This document shows positions 16,138 to 23,172 of a stretch of 64,000 bases of DNA, piece after piece. Source of the stretch: Curtobacterium sp. MCLR17_036 (GTDB taxonomy: Bacteria; Actinomycetota; Actinomycetes; Actinomycetales; Microbacteriaceae); the NCBI RefSeq assembly GCF_003234445.2, contig NZ_CP126269.1, positions 1,426,001-1,490,000 on the forward strand, given 5' to 3'. Positions within the stretch are counted from its first letter, which is position 1, and each line of letters opens with the position of its first letter. A model generated the notes under the pieces. The model made no database searches. It saw only the letters and a list, made by a program, of their open reading frames with translations, and was not told the DNA's origin. The position numbers were made by a program, and so were the translations under genes.

Positions 16138-16143
16138 ACGGTA
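16138..16143 (-). promoter_or_regulatory. -10-like hexamer of the LysR gene
   Basis: TACCGT on the minus strand, 6 bases before the ATG at 16131. Confidence 0.5.
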
Positions 16144-16213
16144 GTACAGCTTCACGGTACTCATCAGAAGAGATCGCTTCCGCTACCGCATCGGTGGCCG
16201 CCACACTGATCCC

Positions 16214-19200
16214 ATGACGACGTTGCACGAGGAATCCGCCACCGACCACGACGCCCTGGCGGACCAGTCCGTCGCCCTCGTCCGGCAGTGGCTGGCGGAC
16301 GCCGAGTCGTACCCGGTCGACGGGTCCGCCAAGCAGCTCGCCGGGGTCCTCGCCGACCCCGCCGGGCTCGACTTCGCGGTCGGCTTCGTGGACGGCGTCG
16401 TCCGCCCCGAGGACTTCACCGTCGCCGCGCGCAAGCTCCGCCAGATCGCCCCCGACGCCCCCGGGTTCCTGCCCGCCGCCATGCGTGGCCTCGTGCGGCT
16501 GGGCGGCGGGATGGCACCGGTGCTGCCGAACGTCGTCGTCCCCGTCGCCCGCCGGGTGCTCCGGAACATGGTCGGGCACCTCATCGTCGACGCCACCGAC
16601 GCGAAGCTCGGCCCGGCCATCGCGAAGATCAGGCGCGACGGCGTCCGGCTCAACGTCAACCTGCTCGGCGAGGCCGTCCTGGGCGAGCGCGAGGCCGCCC
16701 GCCGCCTCGAGGGCACGCACAAGCTGCTGGCACGCGACGACGTCGACTACGTCTCCATCAAGGTCTCCTCGACCGTGCACCCGCACTCGCCGTGGGCGTT
16801 CGGCCACGCGGTGGACGACATCGTCGAGCAGCTCCGCCCGCTGTTCGAGCGCGCCGCCGCCGCGACCCCGGCGAAGTTCATCAACCTCGACATGGAGGAG
16901 TACAAGGACCTCGACCTGACCATCGCGGTCTTCACGAAGCTCCTCGACGAGCCCGCGTTCCTGCACCTCGAGGCCGGCATCGTGCTGCAGGCGTACCTGC
17001 CCGACGCGCTCGCCGCGATGCAGGAGCTGCAGGAGTGGTCCGCCGCCCGTCGCGCACGCGGCGGCGCCGGCATCAAGGTGCGCCTGGTCAAGGGCGCCAA
17101 CCTGCCGATGGAGCAGGTCGAGGCGTCCGTGCACGGCTGGCCGCTCGCCACCTGGCACACCAAGCAGGACTCCGACACGAACTACAAGCGCGTGCTCGAC
17201 TGGGCGCTCACCCCGGACCGCATCGAGAACGTCCGCGTCGGCGTCGCCGGGCACAACCTGTTCGACGTCGCGCACGCCTGGCTGCTCGCCGGGGAGCGCG
17301 GGGTGCGCGACGGCATCGAGTTCGAGATGCTGCTCGGCATGGCGCAGGGGCAGGCCGAGGCCGTCCGGAAGACCGTCGGGTCGCTGCTGCTCTACACGCC
17401 CGTCGTGCACCCCGGCGAGTTCGACGTCGCGATCGCTTACCTGATCCGCCGCCTCGAAGAGGGCGCCTCGCAGGACAACTTCATGTCCGCCGTGTTCTCG
17501 CTGGTGTCCTCGCCGCCGCTGTTCGCCCGCGAAGAAGCACGCTTCCGCGCCTCGCTCGTGCCGCTCGCGACGCCCGAGGGCCTCGAAGCGCCGGCATCCC
17601 ACCGCGTCGCCGACCGCTACGCAGCGGTCGGCCGCCCCGGCCCCGGCCACTTCGAGAACACCCCGGACAGCGACCCGTCGGTCGCCTCCGTGCGTGCCTG
17701 GGGCGACGCGATCACCGCCCGCGTCGCGTCGTCGACGCTCGGCGTCCGCGCCGTCCAGGAGGCCCGGGTGGACTCCGCCTCGTCGCTCGACTCCGCGCTC
17801 GGTCGCGCGAAGGCCGCCGGTGCCGTCTGGGGCACCTGGTCCGGTGCCGCCCGCGGCGCCGTGCTGCACGCCGTCGGCGACGCACTCGAGGCGAACCGCG
17901 CCGCGCTCATCGAGGTCATGGCCGCCGAGACCGGCAAGACGATCGACCAGGCCGACCCCGAGGTGTCCGAGGCGATCGACTTCGCGCACTTCTACGGCAC
18001 GCTGGCGTCCGCACTCGACGACGTCGACGGCGCCACCTTCACGCCGGCCGAGCTGACCCTCGTCGCACCGCCGTGGAACTTCCCGGTCGCGATCCCCGCC
18101 GGCTCGACGCTCGCCGCACTGGCCGCGGGATCCGCCGTCGTGCTGAAGCCCGCACCGCCCGCCGAGCGCTCCGGCGCCGTGCTCGCCTCGATCATCGAGA
18201 CCGCGCTCGACGCGCACGGCGCCCCGGCCGACGTCCTCGCGTTCCTGCAGGTCTCCGAGAACGACCTCGGGCAGCAGCTCATCGCCTCGCCCATGGTCGA
18301 CCAGGTCATCCTCACCGGCGCGTACGAGACGGCCGAGCTGTTCCGCTCGTTCCGCCCGGACCTGCCGCTGCTCGCCGAGACCTCGGGCAAGAACGCGATC
18401 ATCGTCACGCCGTCGTCCGACCTCGACCTCGCCGTCAAGGACGTCGTCGCCTCGGCCTTCGGGCACGCCGGCCAGAAGTGCTCGGCCGCGTCGCTCGTCG
18501 TCATGGTCGGCTCGGTCGCGAAGTCGAAGCGCTTCCGCAACCAGCTGCTCGACGCCGTGTCCTCGCTCACGGTGGGCTACCCGACCGACGCCGCGACGCA
18601 GATGGGTCCGGTCATCGAGCCGGCCGCGGGCAAGCTGCTCGAGGGCCTGACGACGCTCGGCGCGGGGGAGTCCTGGGCCGTCGAGCCCGAGCAGCTCGAC
18701 GAGACCGGCAAGCTCTGGAGCCCGGGCGTCCGCCAGGGCGTCCGCCGCGGCTCGGCGTTCCACCGCACCGAGTACTTCGGACCGATCCTCGGCATGATGA
18801 CCGCCGACTCCCTCGACGAGGCGATCGACATCGTCAACGAGGTCGACTACGGCCTGACCTCGGGCCTGCACTCGCTCGACCCGGCCGAGATCGGTCGCTG
18901 GCTGTCGCGCATCGAGGCGGGCAACCTCTACGTCAACCGCGGCATCACCGGCGCCATCGTGCGCCGCCAGCCGTTCGGCGGGTGGAAGAAGTCGGCCGTC
19001 GGTGCCGGGACGAAGGCCGGAGGGTTGAACTACCTGCTCGGGCTCGGGTCGTGGACGCCGGCTGTCGCCACCGAGGGCTCGGCTGTCTCGGCACCGGTCT
19101 CGGCGTTCGCCCGGGCCACCGGTGTGACCTCGGAATCGCTCGACCGTGCGCTCGCCTCCGACGAGCAGGCCTGGTCGACGCTGTTCGGCACCGCGGCCGA

Positions 19201-19672
19201 CGTCTCGGCGCTGTCCGCCGAGCGGAACATCGCCCGGTACCTGCCGTTCCCGTCGGTGCAGGTGCGGCTGGCCTCGGTCGACGAGGACGCCGTTCCCGAG
19301 CTCGTCCGGGTCGTCGCCGCGGCACTGCGGGCCGGCACGGCGATCGAGGTCTCGACGGCGGCGACGCTGCCGTCCTCCGTCGCCTCGGCGATCCGCGCGC
19401 TGCCGATCGTCCGCTCGCTGTCCCAGACGGTGTCCGACGAGGCCTTCGCGAGCTCGGTGGCGTCCGGCCCGTCGAGCCGGGTGCGGCTCGTCGGCGGGGA
19501 CACCTCGGCGCTGTACACGGCCGTCGAGGGGCGTCCGGACGTCGCGGTCTACGGCGGACCGGTGACCGAGGCCGGGCGGCTCGAGATCCTGCCGTTCGTC
19601 CGGGAGCAGGCGGTGTCGATCACGGCGCACCGCTTCGGGACGCCGAACCACCTGACGGACGGACTGATCTGA
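16214..19672 (+). CDS. putA: bifunctional proline dehydrogenase / L-glutamate-gamma-semialdehyde dehydrogenase
   Basis: A 1152-residue PutA that oxidises proline to P5C and then to glutamate, using FAD and NAD. The proline dehydrogenase barrel covers about residues 60-450 (ARKLRQIAPD, FINLDMEEYKDLDLT, IKVRLVKGANLPME, RVGVAGHNLFD). The aldehyde dehydrogenase domain follows (about 500-950), with catalytic Cys756 in HAGQKCSAAS and Glu722 in LAETSGKNA. A C-terminal domain (about 980-1152) is ALDH-superfamily-like. There is no N-terminal ribbon-helix-helix DNA-binding domain, so control is probably by the divergent LysR protein. Confidence 0.95.
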   Translation: MTTLHEESATDHDALADQSVALVRQWLADAESYPVDGSAKQLAGVLADPAGLDFAVGFVDGVVRPEDFTVAARKLRQIAPDAPGFLPAAMRGLVRLGGGMAPVLPNVVVPVARRVLRNMVGHLIVDATDAKLGPAIAKIRRDGVRLNVNLLGEAVLGEREAARRLEGTHKLLARDDVDYVSIKVSSTVHPHSPWAFGHAVDDIVEQLRPLFERAAAATPAKFINLDMEEYKDLDLTIAVFTKLLDEPAFLHLEAGIVLQAYLPDALAAMQELQEWSAARRARGGAGIKVRLVKGANLPMEQVEASVHGWPLATWHTKQDSDTNYKRVLDWALTPDRIENVRVGVAGHNLFDVAHAWLLAGERGVRDGIEFEMLLGMAQGQAEAVRKTVGSLLLYTPVVHPGEFDVAIAYLIRRLEEGASQDNFMSAVFSLVSSPPLFAREEARFRASLVPLATPEGLEAPASHRVADRYAAVGRPGPGHFENTPDSDPSVASVRAWGDAITARVASSTLGVRAVQEARVDSASSLDSALGRAKAAGAVWGTWSGAARGAVLHAVGDALEANRAALIEVMAAETGKTIDQADPEVSEAIDFAHFYGTLASALDDVDGATFTPAELTLVAPPWNFPVAIPAGSTLAALAAGSAVVLKPAPPAERSGAVLASIIETALDAHGAPADVLAFLQVSENDLGQQLIASPMVDQVILTGAYETAELFRSFRPDLPLLAETSGKNAIIVTPSSDLDLAVKDVVASAFGHAGQKCSAASLVVMVGSVAKSKRFRNQLLDAVSSLTVGYPTDAATQMGPVIEPAAGKLLEGLTTLGAGESWAVEPEQLDETGKLWSPGVRQGVRRGSAFHRTEYFGPILGMMTADSLDEAIDIVNEVDYGLTSGLHSLDPAEIGRWLSRIEAGNLYVNRGITGAIVRRQPFGGWKKSAVGAGTKAGGLNYLLGLGSWTPAVATEGSAVSAPVSAFARATGVTSESLDRALASDEQAWSTLFGTAADVSALSAERNIARYLPFPSVQVRLASVDEDAVPELVRVVAAALRAGTAIEVSTAATLPSSVASAIRALPIVRSLSQTVSDEAFASSVASGPSSRVRLVGGDTSALYTAVEGRPDVAVYGGPVTEAGRLEILPFVREQAVSITAHRFGTPNHLTDGLI

Positions 19673-19773
19673 TCCCGCACGGACCCGACGCCCGGCTGTC
19701 CCGACGGCGCTCGCTGGGCATCGTCGGCGGCGCTCTGCTGTTGCCGGCCCAGGGCGGCTGGCTCGTCTTCGCC

Positions 19774-19962
19774 ATGCGCGACGGCGGGGTCTGGTGGCTC
19801 GCCTGGGCCGTCGTGCTCGTCGGCCTGGTGGCCTGCACGGTGGTGACGGCCGTGCAGGCCCGCCGGCTCGGGCCGACCGGTCGGCCCGTGATCGCCACGC
19901 CGGTGAACGTCGCCGTGCTCCTGGCGCTCTTCGGCTGGATCCTCGTCGCACTCGCGCGCTGA
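19774..19962 (+). CDS. small hydrophobic protein downstream of putA
   Basis: An ORF of 62 residues from ATG 19774 with two hydrophobic helices (about 5-25 and 39-59), ending LFGWILVALAR. The same frame is open much further left, and a TTG at 19741 would add another hydrophobic stretch (LLLPAQGGWLVF precedes the ATG); no good ribosome site marks either start. The gene begins about 100 bases after putA, on the same strand. Function unknown. Confidence 0.5.
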   Translation: MRDGGVWWLAWAVVLVGLVACTVVTAVQARRLGPTGRPVIATPVNVAVLLALFGWILVALAR

Positions 19963-20105
19963 CGGCGCACGGTCCTCCGGCGCCGGAGCTGTCCGGTCGC
20001 CGCACGGCCTGGGGTCGCTCGAAGGGACAGCGCGTTGCCTCGGAGCCGCGCCGCAACCACGGCGCACCCGGCGGTTCCGCCGGACGATCCCTGAGGAGCA
20101 CCACG

Positions 20106-20546
20106 ATGACCGAACCCTTCGCCCGCCCGACCGCGCTCGCGCACGTCCGGGTGACCGTGACCGACATCCACCGCAGCAAGGCGTTCTACCAGCAGCTGCT
20201 CGGCACCGAACCAGCCATCGACTTCAGCGACCAGGTCGACGAGCCCGGTGTCCGCGAGGACCGCGAGCGGTTCTACGGCGGCGCGGTGTTCCGGCTCGGC
20301 GACCAGGTGTTCGGGCTCCGGCCGGTCGCTCCCGCGGGGCAGACCTTCGACCCGGACTCGGTCGGCCTCGACCACGTCAGCTTCGTCGTCGGGTCCGTCG
20401 ACGAACTGCACCAGGCCGCCGCGCGGCTCGACGCCGCCGGGGTCGAGCACGGCGAGGTGACGGACCTCGGCGACGCCGGCATGGTGATCCTGTCCGTGCA
20501 GGACCCGGACGACATCAACCTCGAGCTCGCCGCCTTCACGGGCTGA
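20106..20546 (+). CDS. VOC/glyoxalase-family protein
   Basis: A 146-residue protein with the paired beta-alpha-beta-beta-beta modules of the vicinal oxygen chelate superfamily. LAHVRVTVTDIHRSKAFYQQ begins module one and GLDHVSFVVGSVDELHQAA begins module two. The terminal Glu is in DINLELAAF. Candidate metal ligands are His13, the module-two His and the C-terminal Glu. Function could be glyoxalase, dioxygenase or antibiotic binding. GAGGAG sits 8 bases before the ATG. Confidence 0.8.
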   Translation: MTEPFARPTALAHVRVTVTDIHRSKAFYQQLLGTEPAIDFSDQVDEPGVREDRERFYGGAVFRLGDQVFGLRPVAPAGQTFDPDSVGLDHVSFVVGSVDELHQAAARLDAAGVEHGEVTDLGDAGMVILSVQDPDDINLELAAFTG

Positions 20547-20606
20547 CGGCCCGGGCGCCGGTCGGCGGGGCCGTCCGGTCCGGACCTGTCCCGTCCGGTT
20601 TGGTCC

Positions 20607-20663
20607 CATGCGGCGTCGCCCTGCTGCGGGGTCGACCTGGTTCGATTCCGGCCCGCACAACCA
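20607..20663 (+). other. tRNA 3'-half-like sequence (degenerate)
   Basis: GGTTCGATTCC has the T-loop consensus (TTCRANN closed by G-C). It is followed at exactly tRNA spacing by 5 T-stem bases, 7 acceptor bases (CCGCACA), A and CCA ending at 20663. No matching 5' half is present: the nearest candidate, CATGCGG at 20607, gives only five pairs and a 57-base molecule. This is a remnant or mimic, not a working tRNA. It runs straight into the palindrome at 20655. Confidence 0.35.
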
Positions 20664-20714
20664 AGGTGCTCCCGAACCGCGCGATCGCGCGGTTCGGGAG
20701 CACTTTGGTTGTGC
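20655..20714. repeat. 60-base near-perfect palindrome (family B)
   Basis: Two 30-base arms meet at TCGA (GCGATCGC centre) with a single G-T wobble. The left arm starts GCACAACCAAGGTGCTCCCG. It lies between convergent genes (stops at 20546 and 20756), so it may serve as a bidirectional terminator, but it has no T-run and is far longer than needed. Confidence 0.93.
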
Positions 20715-20755
20715 GCCAGCGTGCAACGGGCGCTGGGCGCGACCGGCGCCGGCGC

Positions 20756-21199
20756 TCAGTCGGCGGCGGCGGGCTGCCCGGGGGTCATCGTGCTCGTCAC
20801 GAGCTCGCGGAGCGACGCCGGCAGGGGGACCGGGCGGCGGGCGCCCTCGCGGTCGATGATCACGTGCACGAACTCGCCGGTCGCGAGCAGCGCGCCGTCG
20901 GACTGGCGGAACAGGCCGAACTCCCACGACAGGCTCGTGTTGCCGAGGTGCTTCGAGCGCATCCCGACCTGGATGACGTCCGGCCAGACGGCGGACTCGA
21001 CGAAACGGCAGCTCGACGAGACCAGCACCGCGATCCACTCCGACGAGAACGGGTCGAGGCCGGCCTGCTCGCGGAACCAGTACGTCGACGCGTTGTCCAT
21101 GGCGCTGTAGTAGATCGTGTTGTTGACGTGGCCGAACATGTCGTTGTCGTTCCAGCGCGTGGGGTAGACGCGGACGAAGGGGTAGTCGTCGATGGTCAT
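20756..21199 (-). CDS. acyl-CoA thioesterase (4HBT hotdog family)
   Basis: A 147-residue hotdog-fold thioesterase. The signature VYPTRWNDNDMFGHVNNTIY (about residues 11-30) carries the Asp of the 4-hydroxybenzoyl-CoA/YbgC-type active site (DMFGHVNN). It hydrolyses acyl-CoA thioesters in the cytoplasm. Its ATG overlaps the stop of the TetR gene (ATGA), and an acyl-CoA dehydrogenase reads the other way. A small acyl-CoA metabolism locus under TetR control is likely. Confidence 0.85.
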   Translation of the reverse strand: MTIDDYPFVRVYPTRWNDNDMFGHVNNTIYYSAMDNASTYWFREQAGLDPFSSEWIAVLVSSSCRFVESAVWPDVIQVGMRSKHLGNTSLSWEFGLFRQSDGALLATGEFVHVIIDREGARRPVPLPASLRELVTSTMTPGQPAAAD

Positions 21200-21804
21200 G
21201 GTGCTCCGATCGGTGGGGTGTCCGGGCTGGGATTGCGGCCCGGTCGCAGGACGTACTCGAACGCAGCGCGCGCTCGGACGGGGTCGGGAGTCTCGCCGGA
21301 GATGAGGTCGGCGTAGGTGAACGACTCCGAGATCCGTACGAGCAAGCGTGCCAGTTCCTCGGCGGAGAGCGGTGCGGGGTCGAAGTCGCCGGACGACTGC
21401 TCCTCGACCACGAGCGCCGTGACGCGGCCGACGAACCGGCTCTGCACGTCGCTGTCGCGCGTGGTGAGCAGGCGGAGCGCGCGTGCCGGTTCGCGGGTCA
21501 GGAACGTCCGGAAGTAGGGCGCTTCGATGAGGTCGGCGGTGAACCGGTCGAGGACGTCGACGATGCGGGCGGCCCCGGTCGCCCGGTCCTCGTCGGCGGC
21601 GCGGGACGCCTGGTCGAGCGTCGGGACCGCCAGGGACCAGAGGATCTCGGACAGCAACCGGTCACGGTTGCCCACCCACCGGAACAGCGACGTCCGGTCC
21701 ACGCCGAGCGAGCCGGCCAACGCGCCCATGTCGATGCGTGAGCCGGCGATGAAGGTGTGACGGGCCTCCCGGAAGGCGCGCAGCGCAGAGTCCGATGTGT
21801 ACAC
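21196..21804 (-). CDS. TetR-family transcriptional regulator
   Basis: A 202-residue one-component regulator. The helix-turn-helix is in IDMGALAGSLGVDRTSLFRW (about 26-45) and an all-helical ligand domain follows. The GTG at 21804 is chosen over upstream in-frame starts (ORF open to 22002) because AAGGGAG sits 7 bases in front and earlier starts would overlap the divergent gene. With 47 bases to the divergent acyl-CoA dehydrogenase, it probably represses both directions in response to an acyl-CoA. Confidence 0.8.
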   Translation of the reverse strand: MYTSDSALRAFREARHTFIAGSRIDMGALAGSLGVDRTSLFRWVGNRDRLLSEILWSLAVPTLDQASRAADEDRATGAARIVDVLDRFTADLIEAPYFRTFLTREPARALRLLTTRDSDVQSRFVGRVTALVVEEQSSGDFDPAPLSAEELARLLVRISESFTYADLISGETPDPVRARAAFEYVLRPGRNPSPDTPPIGAP

Positions 21805-21851
21805 GCGAGTCTCCCTTGCAACGTTTTCGAGAATGATGCATCGTTGGTTCC

Positions 21852-23045
21852 ATGTCAACGACGGCGCTCCCGACGACCCTGCTCGAATCGGACTTCTACG
21901 GCTTCCAGCAGCAGCTGTCAGAGCCGGAGCGCGCGTCGATCGGGCGGCTGCGCGAGTACCTCGAGCGTGAGGTCGCGCCCATCGCCGACGGCTACTGGGC
22001 ACGGGCGGAGTTCCCGATGCAGGTGATCGCCCCGCTCGCCGAGCTCGGCATGTACGGTCCCGGCATCCCGCTCGTGCGCCGCTTCGAGAACTCGGCGGTC
22101 TACCGCGGGTGGGCCGCCCTCGAGCTCGGGCGTGTCGACGCGAGCGTGGCGACCTTCATCGGCGTGCAGTCCGGTCTCGCGATGAACTCCATCGCGGTCG
22201 GCGGCAGCGAGGAGCAGCAGCGCGAGTGGCTGCCGCGCATGGCCGCCGGCGAGCTGGTCGGCGCGTTCGGCCTGACCGAGCCGCTGTCCGGCAGTGACTC
22301 GGCACGCGGACTCCGCACGACGGCGCGGCGTGAGGGCGACACCTGGGTGCTCGACGGCGAGAAGCGCTGGATCGGCAACGCGACCTTCGCCGATGTCGTC
22401 GTCATCTGGGCGAAGGACGTCGCGGACGAGCAGGTCAAGGGCTTCCTCGTCACGACGGACACCCCCGGCTTCACCGCCACCAAGATCGAGGACAAGATCG
22501 CCCTGCGCGGGGTGCAGAACGCCGACATCGTCATGCAGGGCGTCCGTGTGCCGGAGTCGCGCCGCCTGCAGCGCGCCGACTCGTTCCGGACGACGGCCGA
22601 GGTCCTCCGGCTCACGCGCACCGAGGTGGCCTGGCAGGCGATCGGCATCGCGGTCGGTGCCTACGAAGCGGCCCTTTCCTACGCGCGCGAGCGCATCCAG
22701 TTCGGCAAGCCGATCGCGGCGCACCAGCTCGTGCAGGACCGGCTCGTGCAGTCGCTCGGCAACATCACCGCGTCGATCGCGCTCTGCACGCAGGCCTCGG
22801 CCATGCAGGACGCCGGCGTCGGGGGCGACGAGCACTCGGCGCTGGCCAAGGCGTTCGCCACGGCGAAGATGCGCGAGACCGTCGCCTGGTGCCGCGAGGT
22901 GCAGGGTGGCAACGGGATCGTGCTCGACAAGGGCGTCGCCCGGTTCTTCGCGGACGCCGAGGCGATCTACTCGTACGAGGGCACGCGCGAGGTGAACACG
23001 CTCATCGTCGGGCGGGCGATCACGGGGCAGGCCGCGTTCGTCTAG
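21852..23045 (+). CDS. acyl-CoA dehydrogenase, glutaryl-CoA dehydrogenase-like
   Basis: A 397-residue flavoenzyme that introduces a 2,3-double bond into acyl-CoA. FGLTEPLSGSDS is the FAD/substrate loop, GEKRWIGNATFADV the middle domain and IQFGKPIAAHQLVQ the FAD-binding dimer segment. The catalytic base is Glu376 in YSYEGTREVN. The overall pattern (LDGEKRWIGN, REVQGGNGI) is closest to glutaryl-CoA dehydrogenases; a generic short-chain role is the alternative. The stop codon lies in the first copy of a 27-base tandem duplication. Confidence 0.88.
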   Translation: MSTTALPTTLLESDFYGFQQQLSEPERASIGRLREYLEREVAPIADGYWARAEFPMQVIAPLAELGMYGPGIPLVRRFENSAVYRGWAALELGRVDASVATFIGVQSGLAMNSIAVGGSEEQQREWLPRMAAGELVGAFGLTEPLSGSDSARGLRTTARREGDTWVLDGEKRWIGNATFADVVVIWAKDVADEQVKGFLVTTDTPGFTATKIEDKIALRGVQNADIVMQGVRVPESRRLQRADSFRTTAEVLRLTRTEVAWQAIGIAVGAYEAALSYARERIQFGKPIAAHQLVQDRLVQSLGNITASIALCTQASAMQDAGVGGDEHSALAKAFATAKMRETVAWCREVQGGNGIVLDKGVARFFADAEAIYSYEGTREVNTLIVGRAITGQAAFV

Positions 23046-23080
23046 GCCGGGCGGCAGGCTGCGTTCGTCCAGGCCGGGGC
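23027..23080. repeat. 27-base tandem duplication spanning the acyl-CoA dehydrogenase stop
   Basis: Copy 1 (23027-23053) includes the last codons and TAG of the dehydrogenase. Copy 2 (23054-23080) starts GCAGGCTGCGTTCGTCCAGG and has CAG in place of the stop. A GGCTCGGGC pair follows at 23080-23098. Recent slippage at a gene end. Confidence 0.85.
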
Positions 23081-23103
23081 GGCTCGGGCGGCTCGGGCGC
23101 ATC

Positions 23104-23159
23104 CGACCCGGAACGACGTTGTCGACGTCGTGCGACGTCGATCGTGTCGTTCCGGGTCG
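23104..23159. repeat. imperfect palindrome between convergent genes (family C)
   Basis: Arms CGACCCGGAACGACGTTGTC... (23104-23130) and its complement (23133-23159) have a few internal mismatches and a 2-base centre. It lies 14 bases from the S9 peptidase stop and could act as a shared terminator. Confidence 0.85.
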
Positions 23160-23172
23160 ATCGAGCCCGCCG

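Noticed and set aside
15101-20179. A 1692-codon open frame on the minus strand, antisense to putA, and similar very long frames elsewhere (for example 4944-7478 and 57727-61356).
   Set aside because: Their products are Arg/Gly/Ala/Asp-rich with no domains, and they mirror the codon structure of real genes on the other strand. Such shadows are expected at over 70 percent GC.
20590-20664. A complete tRNA gene.
   Set aside because: Only the T arm and 3' acceptor strand fit; there is no D arm, anticodon arm or matching 5' acceptor strand at tRNA distance.
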